Notes under the pieces: generated by a model
What the model saw: the letters and a program-made list of their open reading frames with translations, nothing else
What the model was told of the DNA's origin: nothing
The model's database searches: none
Made by a program: the position numbers and the translations under genes
Shown here: one piece after another, positions 18,020 to 26,616 of the stretch
How positions within the stretch are numbered: position 1 is the stretch's first letter
Layout: every line of letters starts with the position of its first letter
Assembly (NCBI GenBank): GCA_036277115.1
Contig: DASUNM010000002.1
Coordinates: 1-64,000 of the forward strand
Reading direction: 5' to 3'
DNA length: 64,000 bases
Source: Pyrinomonadaceae bacterium
GTDB taxonomy: Bacteria > Acidobacteriota > Blastocatellia > Pyrinomonadales > Pyrinomonadaceae

Positions 18020-18595
18020 ATGCGTCATCGAAAGGCACATCGAAAACTGGGACGAGATTCGGAGCATCGCATGTCGTTGCTGCGAAACCTCGCGACGTCC
18101 CTAATCAATTCGCGCGACGAGCGCATCATCACGACGGTCCCCAAAGCCAAAGAGCTGCGCCCATTCGTGGAGCGCGCCATCACTCTGTCGCGTCATGCGG
18201 CGAGCCTTGAGGGCAACGGATCGGAAGCGCGTGGCGTGCATCTGCGTCGTCAGGCGGCTGCGTTCTTTCACTCGGGCAATTTTGGCCGGGGCTCAGTGGC
18301 CGGCCGGCGCGGACAGGCGGTTCCCCCGCGCACCGCGGGAGTGGCGGCGTTGAAGCGCTTGTTCGACGAGCTGGGCGAGCGTTTCAAGGATCGGCCAGGT
18401 GGCTATACGCGTATCATCAAGCTCGGCCGCCGTGCCGGTGATGGCGCTGAGCTGGCGATTATCGAGCTGCTTGGTAATCCGCGCGATGCCGCCGTCGAAG
18501 AGGCACAGAAGAAGCGCGCCAAGGGCGGCGCAAAGAAGAAGGGCGCCGAACCCAAGGCCGCGGAGTCCAAGGAAGCGTCCGCATCCGAAGAGTAA
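18020..18595 (+). CDS. rplQ: 50S ribosomal protein L17, with insertion and C-terminal tail
   Basis: L17 is a 50S protein near the tunnel exit. The product has 191 residues against 117-130. The opening MRHRKAHRKLGRDSEHRMSLLRNL (diagnostic Arg, His, Leu) and KAKELRPFVERAITLSR are standard. Compared with short L17s there is extra sequence around residues 60-105 (GSVAGRRGQAVPPRTAG). From about residue 155 a Lys/Ala/Glu tail like those of L22 and L18 follows. It is the last gene of the ribosomal cluster. Confidence 0.95.
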   Translation: MRHRKAHRKLGRDSEHRMSLLRNLATSLINSRDERIITTVPKAKELRPFVERAITLSRHAASLEGNGSEARGVHLRRQAAAFFHSGNFGRGSVAGRRGQAVPPRTAGVAALKRLFDELGERFKDRPGGYTRIIKLGRRAGDGAELAIIELLGNPRDAAVEEAQKKRAKGGAKKKGAEPKAAESKEASASEE

Positions 18596-18610
18596 AAACC
18601 AGTCAGCGCG

Positions 18611-18651
18611 AAGCTCCGTCTGGCCTTTTGCCATCGCGGGGCTTTTGCTTT
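18611..18651 (+). terminator. Probable terminator after rplQ
   Basis: AAGCTCCG (18611-18618) can pair with CGGGGCTT (18637-18644), an 8-bp stem with one wobble and an 18-base loop, followed by TTGCTTT. The loop is long, so this is a moderate call. It is placed where the alpha operon would be expected to end. Confidence 0.45.
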
Positions 18652-18672
18652 AATAGAAGCTGCTCGCATAAT
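18645..18672 (+). promoter_or_regulatory. Possible sigma-70 promoter for accB-accC
   Basis: TTGCTT (18645) and CATAAT (18667) are separated by 16 bases. The -10 matches 5 of 6 bases and the -35 only 3 of 6. It lies directly after the putative rplQ terminator and 45 bases before the accB start, consistent with a new transcription unit. Confidence 0.4.
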
Positions 18673-18716
18673 GACGCCCCGCTGGTTTGCGGCGAAACCA
18701 ACCCCCGGAGGTTTCT

Positions 18717-19367
18717 ATGTCGGTTGGAGCTAAAAGAGCGATGAACGATCAGGAAAGCCAGCAACCTTCAGGTGAACCATCGACCGATCCGCGGGCTGAG
18801 CGCCAGCGCGATCGTGATCGCGGTCGGCGCCGGCATCGTCCGTTGCCGAAGCATCTGGAAGCTTCCATTAACATGGACGAGTTGCGCGAATTGATCGGCC
18901 TGATCAATGAAAACGCGTTAACCGACTTCGAACTTCAACGTGAAGGGTTCCACGTAAAGATTGGCCGGAACCTGTATCCCCCGTCACCAGCCATCCCTTC
19001 CGTTCCGCCGGTCGCGGAACATCACGCGATTCCGGCCGCTCCACCCAGCGCCGTGCACGGTGTGCCGCATGCAGGTCCGCCACATCCGGGAGCGCAGGCC
19101 GAAGAGGCTGCATCAGAAGATCAAGGACTGCACATCATAACTTCTCCTATCGTCGGAACTTTTTATCGCTCGCCCTCGCCCACGGCCGAGAGCTTCGTGC
19201 GCATCGGCAGCAACGTGGAGCCCGAGACTGTCGTCTGCATCATTGAAGCCATGAAGCTGATGAATGAAATTCAGGCTGAGGCCTCTGGCGAAGTCGCGAA
19301 AATCTATGTCGAGAACGGTCAGGCTGTTGAGTACGGCCAGCCGCTTTTCGGAATCAAGCAAGGATAG
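18717..19367 (+). CDS. accB: Biotin carboxyl carrier protein of acetyl-CoA carboxylase
   Basis: This protein carries the biotin that shuttles CO2 between biotin carboxylase and carboxyltransferase in fatty acid synthesis. The product has 216 residues against about 155-170. The start at 18717 is set by GGAGG 10 bases upstream. It has a charged N-terminus (DRDRGRRRHR), the MDELRELIGLINENALTDFEL helix region, a Pro/His-rich linker, and the biotinyl domain with EAMKLMNEI, the biotinylated Lys being about residue 180. accC follows in the same direction. Confidence 0.95.
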   Translation: MSVGAKRAMNDQESQQPSGEPSTDPRAERQRDRDRGRRRHRPLPKHLEASINMDELRELIGLINENALTDFELQREGFHVKIGRNLYPPSPAIPSVPPVAEHHAIPAAPPSAVHGVPHAGPPHPGAQAEEAASEDQGLHIITSPIVGTFYRSPSPTAESFVRIGSNVEPETVVCIIEAMKLMNEIQAEASGEVAKIYVENGQAVEYGQPLFGIKQG

Positions 19368-19445
19368 TCCAAGGTCCCGCGTCCAAAGTCCAACGTCACT
19401 TGAGATTTATGACTTTGGACTTTAGACGCTGGGCATTGGACTTTA
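19367..19445. repeat. Two-arm heptamer hairpin (GTCCAAR family), accB-accC spacer
   Basis: Left arm: five units at 19367-19401 (GTCCAAG, GTCCAAA), beginning on the last base of the accB stop. Right arm: five units at 19411-19445 (GACTTTG, GACTTTA). The arms are complementary by consensus, with a 9-base centre. It ends 4 bases before the accC ATG. Confidence 0.9.
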
Positions 19446-19449
19446 ATTT

Positions 19450-20862
19450 ATGAACAACGGACTACGCCGCTTTCGCAAGATCCTCGTCGCTAATCGCGGC
19501 GAGATTGCCTGCCGCATCATCTGGACATGTAAAGAGATGGGCATCGGCACCGTGGCGGTGCACAGTGACGTCGATCGCGATTCGCTGCACGTCCGGTTCG
19601 CCGACGAATCTGTCTGCATCGGCCCCGCGCCATCCGCGCAAAGCTACCTGAATATTCCGGCGATTATCAGTGCGGCTGAGCTCTTCAACGTTGACGCAAT
19701 TCATCCCGGTTACGGATTTCTCGCAGAATCGGCCTACTTTGCCGAAATCTGCGAAGCCTGCAACATCAAATTCATCGGTCCCAAGCCAAACCTCATTCAG
19801 TTGATGGGCGAAAAAGTCGAAGCGCGGCGCGCGATGCAAAACGCAGGCGTGCCGATTCTGCCGGGCAGCCCGGATGCGTTGACGTCCGACGAAGATGCGA
19901 TCAAAGTCGCGCGCGAAATTGGCTATCCGGTGATTGTAAAAGCCTCAGGCGGAGGCGGCGGCCGCGGGATGCGCATCGTCAACTCCGAAGATGAGCTTGG
20001 CCACGCCCTCGAGACGGCGTCCAACGAAGCGGCGGCGGCCTTCAAGAATGGCGACGTTTACATTGAGCGCTACGTCCAACGGCCGCGGCACATCGAGATT
20101 CAGGTGCTCGCCGACGAACACGGCAATTGTGTTTTCCTCGGCGAACGCGAATGCTCGATTCAGCGCCGTCATCAGAAACTGCTTGAAGAAGCTCCGGCCC
20201 CGATGATGACGCCCGAGTTGCGTCAACAGATGGGTGACACAGCCGTAGCGGCGTGTAAAGCAATCGGCTACTCGAGCGCGGGCACTTTCGAGTTTCTGCT
20301 CGACGAAGACAATAAGTTTTATTTCATGGAGATGAATACGCGCATCCAGGTTGAGCATCCCGTGACGGAGATGGTGACGCTGACCGACATCGTGCGTAAT
20401 CAGATTCGTATCGCCGAAGGCGAGCCGCTCGGTTTTACGCAGGACGACGTGATCATGGTGGGACACGCGATCGAATGCCGGATCAACGCCGAGAATCCGG
20501 AAACGTTCGTGCCCTCACCTGGAAAGATTACTGCTTTCAATCTGCCCGGCGGGCCGGGCGTGCGCGTTGATACTTACGTCTATCCCGAATACCGCGTGCC
20601 GCCGTTTTACGATTCGCTGATTGCCAAGGTGATTGTGCACGCGCGCACCCGCGAGTTGGCGATTGCGCGCATGCGCCGGGCCCTGGAAGCCATGGTGATC
20701 GAAGGCATCAAAACGACAATTCCGTTGCATTTGAAGATCATGAATGACCCAAATTTTCAGGCCGGAAACATCTCGACGCGGTTTCTGGACGACTTTCTGA
20801 GCACGAATGGAAATCGCAGCGCCCCCACCGCTTCTGCGGCTTTGACTGGCGCTGCGGCGTGA
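19450..20862 (+). CDS. accC: Acetyl-CoA carboxylase, biotin carboxylase subunit
   Basis: This enzyme carboxylates the biotin on AccB using ATP and bicarbonate. The product has 470 residues, slightly longer than the usual 445-455. It opens with [17 protein letters not shown]. The ATP-grasp fold shows GGGGGRGMR at 167-175, then HIEIQVLAD, and [13 protein letters not shown] at about 295-307. The extra C-terminal 20 residues are Ala/Thr-rich. The -35 box for the next unit lies within its last codons. Confidence 0.98.
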   Translation: MNNGLRRFRKILVANRGEIACRIIWTCKEMGIGTVAVHSDVDRDSLHVRFADESVCIGPAPSAQSYLNIPAIISAAELFNVDAIHPGYGFLAESAYFAEICEACNIKFIGPKPNLIQLMGEKVEARRAMQNAGVPILPGSPDALTSDEDAIKVAREIGYPVIVKASGGGGGRGMRIVNSEDELGHALETASNEAAAAFKNGDVYIERYVQRPRHIEIQVLADEHGNCVFLGERECSIQRRHQKLLEEAPAPMMTPELRQQMGDTAVAACKAIGYSSAGTFEFLLDEDNKFYFMEMNTRIQVEHPVTEMVTLTDIVRNQIRIAEGEPLGFTQDDVIMVGHAIECRINAENPETFVPSPGKITAFNLPGGPGVRVDTYVYPEYRVPPFYDSLIAKVIVHARTRELAIARMRRALEAMVIEGIKTTIPLHLKIMNDPNFQAGNISTRFLDDFLSTNGNRSAPTASAALTGAAA

Positions 20863-20871
20863 CTTTATAAT
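20842..20871 (+). promoter_or_regulatory. Sigma-70 promoter for rplU-rpmA
   Basis: TTGACT (20842-20847, 5 of 6) and TATAAT (20866-20871, 6 of 6) are separated by 18 bases. The -35 lies inside the end of accC and the -10 just after its stop. The predicted leader is about 45 bases to the rplU ATG and contains GAGAGGGTGAGGA, a purine-rich binding region. Confidence 0.7.
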
Positions 20872-20922
20872 AATCGACTTTTCAGTTGCGTGTTGCGCTG
20901 TCTGAGAGGGTGAGGAAGCAAT

Positions 20923-21231
20923 ATGTCGTTCGCAATCATTAGAACAGGCGGTAAGCAGTTCACCGTGGAAAAAGGCGCCACCCTGCGGGTGCCGTCAATT
21001 GGGTCTGACGTCGGGTCTTCGCTGGATCTTGAGGTTTTGGCCCTCGGCGAAGGCTCCGAAACAAAGGTGGGCTCGACGCTCGGTGAGGGCGCGGTGGTGA
21101 AAGCGACCGTCGTTGATCATGGCCGGGCGGCGAAGATCGTAGTCTTTAAGAAAAAGCGGCGTAAGCATTACAAGCGGACGAAGGGTCATCGCCAGGGATA
21201 TACCACTTTGAAGATTGATTCGATCGGTTAA
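20923..21231 (+). CDS. rplU: 50S ribosomal protein L21
   Basis: L21 is a 50S protein. The product has 102 residues, typical, opening MSFAIIRTGGKQFTVEKG. It contains KIVVFKKKRRKHYKRTKGHRQ, by its key Lys, Arg and His residues the conserved basic loop. rpmA follows after 13 bases; rplU-rpmA-obgE is a widely conserved order. Confidence 0.98.
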   Translation: MSFAIIRTGGKQFTVEKGATLRVPSIGSDVGSSLDLEVLALGEGSETKVGSTLGEGAVVKATVVDHGRAAKIVVFKKKRRKHYKRTKGHRQGYTTLKIDSIG

Positions 21232-21244
21232 TTAAGAGGTTTTT

Positions 21245-21514
21245 ATGGCTCATAAGAAAGGCGTAGGTTCATCTCGAAACGGGCGCGACTCAAACTCGCA
21301 GCGGCTGGGCTTGAAAAAGTTTGGCGGCGAGCGCGTGCTGGGTGGCAACATCCTCGCGCGCCAGCGCGGCACGAAATGGAAGCCGGGTCAGAACGTTGGC
21401 CGCGGCAAGGACGACACTTTGTTTGCCATGATTGACGGCTTCGTTAAGTTTGAGGACAAAGGGCGCTCAGGCAAGTTCATCAGCGTGTATCCGGCTCAGG
21501 CAACGGCAAGTTAA
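21245..21514 (+). CDS. rpmA: 50S ribosomal protein L27
   Basis: L27 reaches the peptidyl transferase centre with its flexible N-terminus. The product has 89 residues, starting [20 protein letters not shown], the uncleaved form with no N-terminal processing peptide of the Firmicutes type. It continues [21 protein letters not shown]. The gene is followed by a terminator-like hairpin and then obgE. Confidence 0.98.
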   Translation: MAHKKGVGSSRNGRDSNSQRLGLKKFGGERVLGGNILARQRGTKWKPGQNVGRGKDDTLFAMIDGFVKFEDKGRSGKFISVYPAQATAS

Positions 21515-21537
21515 GAATTGTTAAGACGATTCATTCG

Positions 21538-21582
21538 AATGCGACGCTCGCCGACCTTCAGGTACGCGGGCTCGCATTTTCT
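21538..21582 (+). terminator. Probable terminator or attenuator after rpmA
   Basis: A 7-bp stem AATGCGA (21538-21544) and TCGCATT (21572-21578) with a 27-base loop is followed by TTCTATTT. It could end the rplU-rpmA transcript or reduce read-through into obgE. The loop is long, so this is a moderate call. Confidence 0.45.
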
Positions 21583-21611
21583 ATTTGGCGGAGTTACAGC
21601 CGCACTGACAA

Positions 21612-22685
21612 ATGTTTATCGATAGAGCAAAGATTCGGGTGCAGGGTGGCAACGGCGGAAACGGCGTGACGGCTTTTCGTCGCGAGAAGTTCGTGCCACG
21701 CGGTGGTCCGTCAGGAGGCGATGGCGGCCGCGGCGGCGACGTCTGGCTGGTCGCTGATGCCTCGCTCAACACCTTGCTGCATTTGCGGTATAACCCGCTG
21801 CACGTCGCCGGGCGGGGCATGCACGGTGAAGGCAGCAATCGCTCAGGCAAAGAGGGCGGCGATGCCATCGTTCGCGTGCCGCTGGGCACACAGATCTTTG
21901 ATCCGCAAACGAACGAGTTGTTCTGCGACCTGCAGGAAGATGGCGCGCGTTGGCTGGCGGCGCGTGGCGGACGCGGTGGATTCGGCAACGCGCACTTTGC
22001 GACTTCGACTAATCGCGCGCCGCGTTATCACCAGGAAGGCAGTCCGGGCGAAGAATTCGAGTTTCAGCTTGAGCTGAAATTGCTCGCTGATGTTGGCCTC
22101 GTCGGGTTCCCGAACGCCGGAAAGTCAACGTTCATTTCGGTCGTGTCGGCGGCGCACCCGAAGATTGCCGACTATCCGTTTACGACTTTGGAGCCGCATC
22201 TCGGCGTGGTTGATTTGGGTGACTTTCGCACGTTCGTCATCGCCGACATTCCCGGGTTGATCGAAGGCGCGCACGAAGGGCACGGTCTCGGCGATCGGTT
22301 TCTGCGGCACGTCGAACGAACAAAGTTGCTGCTGCACCTGGTTGATGTTTCGTCAGCGTCCGGCCGGGATTCGGTCAGCGACTACGAAGTGATCAATCGT
22401 GAACTGGAAGCTTACGATGAGCAGCTTGGGGAACGGGCGCAATTCGTCGTGGCCACAAAAATGGATGCGCTCGACGATCCTTCGCGGCTCGAAAGATTAC
22501 GGGAACGCGCCCAGCAGGATGGCCGGCCGTTCTTTGCTATTTCCGCGGTTGCCGGGACTGGCGTGCGCGAGTTGTTATCGGCGATCGCGCGCGAGCTTGA
22601 GGAAATGCGCGCGAATGTGAACACTGACCGGCCGTATCACGCGGACGAATCGCTGCTGGTTAGCAGCAGTGCGACGCGGTTCTGA
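21612..22685 (+). CDS. obgE: GTPase Obg (50S assembly)
   Basis: Obg is a GTPase that acts in late 50S assembly and stress responses. The product has 357 residues. The glycine-rich Obg domain spans about 1-158 ([28 protein letters not shown] by its Gly pattern). The G domain follows with P-loop GFPNAGKST, switch [18 protein letters not shown], and the TKMD G4 motif. There is no long C-terminal OCT domain. It sits after rplU-rpmA as in most bacteria, and nadD begins 34 bases downstream. Confidence 0.97.
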   Translation: MFIDRAKIRVQGGNGGNGVTAFRREKFVPRGGPSGGDGGRGGDVWLVADASLNTLLHLRYNPLHVAGRGMHGEGSNRSGKEGGDAIVRVPLGTQIFDPQTNELFCDLQEDGARWLAARGGRGGFGNAHFATSTNRAPRYHQEGSPGEEFEFQLELKLLADVGLVGFPNAGKSTFISVVSAAHPKIADYPFTTLEPHLGVVDLGDFRTFVIADIPGLIEGAHEGHGLGDRFLRHVERTKLLLHLVDVSSASGRDSVSDYEVINRELEAYDEQLGERAQFVVATKMDALDDPSRLERLRERAQQDGRPFFAISAVAGTGVRELLSAIARELEEMRANVNTDRPYHADESLLVSSSATRF

Positions 22686-22719
22686 ATTAGTACGGCGTGC
22701 GCAGGCTTTTGCATCAGTG

Positions 22720-23382
22720 ATGGAAGCGAAACGCGCAGCGATTTACGGCGGCACGTTTGATCCGTTGCACAACGGCCACCTGAAAGTGGCCCGCCGCGTG
22801 CAGAAGTTGTTCGGGCTCGACGAATTATTTTTTGTTCCGGCGTGCGTGCCTCCGCATAAACGTGGTGCAGGTATCAGTTCCGCGTTTCACCGGTTCGCGA
22901 TGTTGGCGCTGGCGACGCAGCAGGATGAGCCGCTGCGAGTTTCGACAGTCGAACTGGATAGTCCGGAGCGGCCGTACGCAGTTGAGACCGTCGCGCGGAT
23001 GCAGGAACAACTCGGCGCTGATTACCGTTTGTTCTTTGTCATGGGAGCTGATTCGTGGTCAGAGATTACGACCTGGCGCGAATGGCAGCGGTTGCTGACA
23101 ATGTGCGATCACATCGTCGTCACCCGGCCAGGCTACGAACTGAATAAGTCGGCGGCGGTAGCCAACCTGATCGATCTTCGGGGAACGACCGATGAAGAGA
23201 TTAACGCTCTGGTCAGTGAGTCAGAATCGCCTCGAGTGTTTGTGACGGATGCGGTGTTCGAGGACGTTTCGGCTACTGCGATTCGGGCCGCGGCGAGACA
23301 GGGAGACACGAACGCATTAATAAAATTGGTGCCGCCCGAAGTGGCGAGCTACATTGAGAAATACAGACTTTACAGGAATTAG
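22720..23382 (+). CDS. nadD: Nicotinate-nucleotide adenylyltransferase
   Basis: This enzyme makes deamido-NAD from nicotinate mononucleotide and ATP. The product from ATG 22720 has 220 residues. It has the nucleotidyltransferase signature GGTFDPLHNGHL near residue 9, PPHKR near 40, and the C-terminal DVSATAIRAAAR, the ISSTXXR equivalent. An upstream in-frame start would overlap obgE and adds no family sequence, so it is rejected. It abuts rsfS with no gap. Confidence 0.95.
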   Translation: MEAKRAAIYGGTFDPLHNGHLKVARRVQKLFGLDELFFVPACVPPHKRGAGISSAFHRFAMLALATQQDEPLRVSTVELDSPERPYAVETVARMQEQLGADYRLFFVMGADSWSEITTWREWQRLLTMCDHIVVTRPGYELNKSAAVANLIDLRGTTDEEINALVSESESPRVFVTDAVFEDVSATAIRAAARQGDTNALIKLVPPEVASYIEKYRLYRN

Positions 23383-23898
23383 ATGAGTCAGAATTTGAAA
23401 GAAAAGGTCTTGAGTTCTGAAGTGCAGGCAGCGAGCACCGGCCGGCGCGCCGGTGCGTCCGAGCCTGCGAATCCGGCTGATTTCGACGAGCGGATTCGTC
23501 GCGCGCTGCACGCGGCCGCCGAAAAGAAGGCGCTTGATTTGACGGTGTTGGATCTGCGCGGCGTTGCGACGTTCACGGATTACTTCATCATCTCGACGGG
23601 CGCGAACAAGCGGCAGATGCAGGCGATCGCTGATGAAATTGTCGATCAGTTGAAGCGGCGCGGCTCGCGGGCGGCGCGCGTCGAAGGCTATCAGGGCGCC
23701 GAATGGATTCTGGTGGATTACGGCGACTTTATCGTGCATGTGTTCGATGAGAAGTCGCGACGCTTTTATGACCTTGAGTATCTGTGGCGTGAAGCGAAGC
23801 GTCTGAACGTGTCGCCGGAGTTGCTGGAATCTGTGATCTCAAATCTGAAATCTGAGAGCTCAAATTCTGCGACCCAGAGTTCTTTGAAAGAGGAATAG
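23383..23898 (+). CDS. rsfS: Ribosomal silencing factor RsfS
   Basis: RsfS binds L14 and blocks subunit joining under starvation. The product has 171 residues. The fold runs from about 38 to 145: [35 protein letters not shown] (key Asp, Phe, Ser, Gly) and the [21 protein letters not shown] segment. The N-terminal 35 residues are an extra Ala/Ser-rich piece. The C-terminal residues after ELLESV are encoded by a heptamer array (23835-23862). The stop overlaps the next GTG by one base. Confidence 0.95.
   Translation: MSQNLKEKVLSSEVQAASTGRRAGASEPANPADFDERIRRALHAAAEKKALDLTVLDLRGVATFTDYFIISTGANKRQMQAIADEIVDQLKRRGSRAARVEGYQGAEWILVDYGDFIVHVFDEKSRRFYDLEYLWREAKRLNVSPELLESVISNLKSESSNSATQSSLKEE
23835..23862. 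repeat. Heptamer array (GATCTSA family) inside the rsfS 3' end
   Basis: Four units (GATCTCA, AATCTGA twice, GAGCTCA) lie in the coding sequence and encode part of the Ser/Asn-rich tail of RsfS. The same family lies in non-coding spacers at 6233, 9744 and 16123. Confidence 0.8.
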
Positions 23899-24881
23899 TG
23901 CTCGAACTGGTGGCGTTGTCGGAAGCGATGCGCGAAGCGGCTGCGATGGCCGAACGCGTCGCCGCCACTGACGCCAACGTGCTGGTCACCGGCGAGTCAG
24001 GCGCAGGCAAGGACGCCTTGGCTACCTTCATCCATGCGCAGTCGCGGCGCGCGCACCAGGCTTTCGTAAAGATTGATTGCGCGACCTTGCCGGCGGACCT
24101 GCTCGAAGCCGAGTTATTCGGCTACGAACGCGGCGCGTTTACCGGCGCTGGGGAAGCGAAGCCCGGGCGTTTGGAAGCGGCGCATCGCGGGACGCTGGTG
24201 CTGGATGAAATTGCGCACCTGCCGCTCGACGCGCAGGCGAAGCTTTTGCGCGTGATCGAGCAGCGCGAGTTTGAACGGCTCGGCGGTCGCAAGACGATTT
24301 CAGTGGATGCGCGGCTAATCGCACTGACGAACGCTGACTTGAAAAATGCAGTCGAGCGTCGCGCGTTTCGAGACGATCTGTTTTATCGGCTGAACGTCGT
24401 CCACATTGTGGTGCCGCCGTTACGCGACCGGCAGAAGGATTTGGAGCCATTGGCGCGGTTGTTCGCGGCCATGTACGCGCAGAAGCACGGCACGCGCGCG
24501 AAAAAGATTTCGCCGGAGGCGCTGCGATTTTTGAAAAGTTATGATTTCCCCGGCAACGTTCGCGAGCTTGCGAACATCATTGAGCGCGCGGTGATCGTGG
24601 CTGATGGTTTGAGCATTGAGCCTGCGCATTTGCCGGAAGGCTTGCGCGCTGCCGCCGAGCGCCGCGCCCGAGAGAATCGCCCGCTGACGCTGGCGGAGAT
24701 CGAAGCGAACTACATCCGCGAGGTTCTGGCGGCGGCGAAGGGGAACAAAACGGAAGCGGCGCGCATACTCGGTATCAGCCGCAAGAACTTGTACGAGCGG
24801 CTGGCGCGGGAAGAACAGACTTCAGCGGTCAGACATCAGACGTCCGACGACAGCAAAGACAAGGCGATGTCTGACATCTGA
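23898..24881 (+). CDS. Sigma-54 activator lacking an N-terminal sensor domain
   Basis: This is a transcription activator that remodels sigma-54 RNA polymerase using ATP. The product has 327 residues, and the AAA+ domain starts almost at residue 1. Walker A is GESGAGKD (32-39), the sigma-54 contact loop GAFTGA is intact (79-84), and Walker B is VLDE (101-104). A Fis-type helix-turn-helix ([20 protein letters not shown]) closes the conserved part. No receiver, PAS or GAF domain is present, so input must come from elsewhere or from expression level. The last residues after the HTH are encoded by a heptamer array. The GTG start overlaps the rsfS stop, so it is co-expressed with nadD-rsfS-rlmH. 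Confidence 0.9.
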   Translation: MLELVALSEAMREAAAMAERVAATDANVLVTGESGAGKDALATFIHAQSRRAHQAFVKIDCATLPADLLEAELFGYERGAFTGAGEAKPGRLEAAHRGTLVLDEIAHLPLDAQAKLLRVIEQREFERLGGRKTISVDARLIALTNADLKNAVERRAFRDDLFYRLNVVHIVVPPLRDRQKDLEPLARLFAAMYAQKHGTRAKKISPEALRFLKSYDFPGNVRELANIIERAVIVADGLSIEPAHLPEGLRAAAERRARENRPLTLAEIEANYIREVLAAAKGNKTEAARILGISRKNLYERLAREEQTSAVRHQTSDDSKDKAMSDI

Positions 24882-24901
24882 TGTCTGATATCTAACGTCT
24901 G
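24828..24901. repeat. Two-arm heptamer hairpin (CAGACGT family) over the 3' end of the sigma-54 activator
   Basis: Left arm: four units at 24828-24855 (GTCAGAC, ATCAGAC), fully inside the coding sequence. Right arm: five units at 24867-24901 (ATGTCTG, ACATCTG), which contain the stop codon. It ends 2 bases before the rlmH ATG. Confidence 0.88.
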
Positions 24902-24903
24902 TT

Positions 24904-25362
24904 ATGAAGCTTCGCTTCATCTGGCCGGGCAAGACTAAGGATGAGCGGCTGCGGTCGCTGATTGAGGATTACTTAAAACGGCTCTCGCGATTTGCGCGCA
25001 GTGAGATTGTCGAAGTCAAAGAGAGCCGGACCCGAGACGCAGGGGCAGTTACCAAAGAATCGCAAAGGATAATCGATGCGATTGGAGATTCAACCGCCGC
25101 GGTCTTGCTGGATTTGAATGGCAGCGATTGGAGTTCGCATGACTTGGCCAGGCAGGTGCAGCGCTGGGAGAACGACGGGACAAAGGAAGTGGCGATTGTG
25201 ATTGGTGGTCCCGAAGGAGTTTCGACGGAGGTGCAATCACGAGCGAATGTGCGTTGGCGTTTGTCGCGGCTAACTCTGACGCATGAAATGGCGCGCGTGC
25301 TCGCCGTCGAACAGCTTTATCGCGCCTTTGCGATTAATCGCGGATTGCCTTATCAGAAATAA
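24904..25362 (+). CDS. rlmH: 23S rRNA pseudouridine-1915 N3-methyltransferase RlmH
   Basis: RlmH methylates pseudouridine 1915 in helix 69 of 23S rRNA, a SPOUT enzyme acting on the 70S ribosome. The product has 152 residues (family about 155). It opens MKLRFIWPGKTKDERL and has LDLNGSDWSSHDLARQV, the SAM-binding IVIGGPEGVS loop, and the C-terminal LTLTHEMARVLAVEQLYRAFAINRGLPYQK (diagnostic His, Glu, Tyr). The rsfS-rlmH neighbourhood is conserved in many bacteria. Confidence 0.97.
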   Translation: MKLRFIWPGKTKDERLRSLIEDYLKRLSRFARSEIVEVKESRTRDAGAVTKESQRIIDAIGDSTAAVLLDLNGSDWSSHDLARQVQRWENDGTKEVAIVIGGPEGVSTEVQSRANVRWRLSRLTLTHEMARVLAVEQLYRAFAINRGLPYQK

Positions 25363-25389
25363 TTTCATTTGAGGAGTTTGAACGCACTA

Positions 25390-25758
25390 ATGGATAAGAG
25401 AAAAGCAAAAACGTATCAGGACAAATTGACCGAGCGGCGCGTAGCGCTGGTGGGCCAGGTACAGGCGGCCGAAGCCTACAGCCGTGAACGCGATGCTGAA
25501 GCTACGCAGGATCCGGCCGACATGGCCGCGAACGCTTACACGAAAGAGTTGTTGATGTCGATGTCCACCAACGATCGGCAACTCCTGGATTCGATTGATG
25601 CCGCACTCGCGCGCATTTCTGAGGGCGAGTACGGTAAATGCATAAATTGCGGCGAACCGATTCTCGAGAAGCGTCTGGAAGCGGTGCCGTGGGCCCGTCA
25701 CTGCATCCGTTGCCAGGATATGATTGAGCGTGGCCAGTTGGCCGAAGACGAGGAGTAA
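25390..25758 (+). CDS. DksA/TraR-family zinc finger protein
   Basis: Members of this family bind RNA polymerase through the secondary channel and modulate initiation, often with ppGpp. The product from ATG 25390 has 122 residues: a coiled-coil N-terminal half with acidic residues ([15 protein letters not shown]), [16 protein letters not shown], and a second pair HCIRC. The zinc site is therefore CXXC-X17-CXXC. Starts at 25369 or 25378 (TTG) are possible but leave no room for the GAGGAG site. The gene ends at a strong terminator. Confidence 0.88.
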   Translation: MDKRKAKTYQDKLTERRVALVGQVQAAEAYSRERDAEATQDPADMAANAYTKELLMSMSTNDRQLLDSIDAALARISEGEYGKCINCGEPILEKRLEAVPWARHCIRCQDMIERGQLAEDEE

Positions 25759-25791
25759 GCTTCACCGTATTTCGCTAGCTGTGACATAATC

Positions 25792-25822
25792 CGCGGCCTC
25801 CCAACGGGTGGCCGCGTTTTTT
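25792..25822 (+). terminator. Rho-independent terminator
   Basis: A perfect 7-bp GC-rich stem CGCGGCC (25792-25798) with GGCCGCG (25810-25816), an 11-base loop, and six T residues directly after. It closes the unit ending with the DksA/TraR-like gene. comF starts only 10 bases later and so is probably transcribed by read-through or from a promoter overlapping the upstream gene. Confidence 0.85.
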
Positions 25823-25831
25823 GTGTGAACG

Positions 25832-26581
25832 ATGTCGAATGTGACTGCCAGCGTAATCAGCGGTGCTTACGACTCAGTGCTGGCACTGGTCTATCCGCAG
25901 CGATGTAGTGCATGCGATCGATCGGTTGATTCGCGTCACGATGGAGTCGCTTGTTCCAGCTGTTGGGACGCGACGCGCATTTTCGGGGAGGGTGATACGC
26001 TGTGCTGGAAATGCGGGGCCTTAAGCACGGCCACTGTTGCCGAAGAGAAGCGGCAGACGGTTCGTTGTGGACGATGTGACGCGGACAGTTTCACCGGCGC
26101 GCGCGCCTGCGGATTGTACGAAGGGGCTTTGCGGGCTTCGATCCTGGCGTTGAAACGCGAGCCAACCGTGGCGCGGCGGCTGCTTCAAACATTGCGACAG
26201 ACCCAACAACGCGCGCCTTTGGCCGAGGTTGATCTGATCGTTCCGGTTCCGTTGCACGCCTCGCGCGAACGCGAGCGAGGTTTCAACCAGGCGGTAGTGT
26301 TGGCGCGCGAACTGGCTCGCGCGACAAAGCTGCCAATTGATGAATACAGTTTGGTGAGACGCGTGTACACCGAACGTCACCGCGCCGGAATGGACGCACG
26401 TGCTCGGCTCGACAGTGTCGAAGGTGCTTTTGAAATCCGGCGAGCAGAACCAATCGCGGGCCGGCGTGTACTTCTCATCGATGATGTTTTTACGACCGGC
26501 GCGACTGTTTCCGAATGCGCGGCAGTTTTGAAGTCAGCCGGCGGGACGGACGTTTACGTGCTCACGATTGCGCGAGCTTAA
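25832..26581 (+). CDS. comF: ComF family phosphoribosyltransferase-like protein
   Basis: ComF proteins take part in DNA uptake or processing of incoming DNA in competent bacteria; many genomes keep them without known competence. The product has 249 residues. The N-terminal double zinc finger has RCSACD, CSSCW, LCWKCG and CGRCD. The PRTase domain has PVPLHASRERERGFNQA and the PRPP loop LLIDDVFTTGAT. It directly follows a terminator, so its promoter is not clear. Confidence 0.93.
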   Translation: MSNVTASVISGAYDSVLALVYPQRCSACDRSVDSRHDGVACSSCWDATRIFGEGDTLCWKCGALSTATVAEEKRQTVRCGRCDADSFTGARACGLYEGALRASILALKREPTVARRLLQTLRQTQQRAPLAEVDLIVPVPLHASRERERGFNQAVVLARELARATKLPIDEYSLVRRVYTERHRAGMDARARLDSVEGAFEIRRAEPIAGRRVLLIDDVFTTGATVSECAAVLKSAGGTDVYVLTIARA

Positions 26582-26616
26582 GCGTTCACACAATTAACAA
26601 GAACAACGGTTTACAA

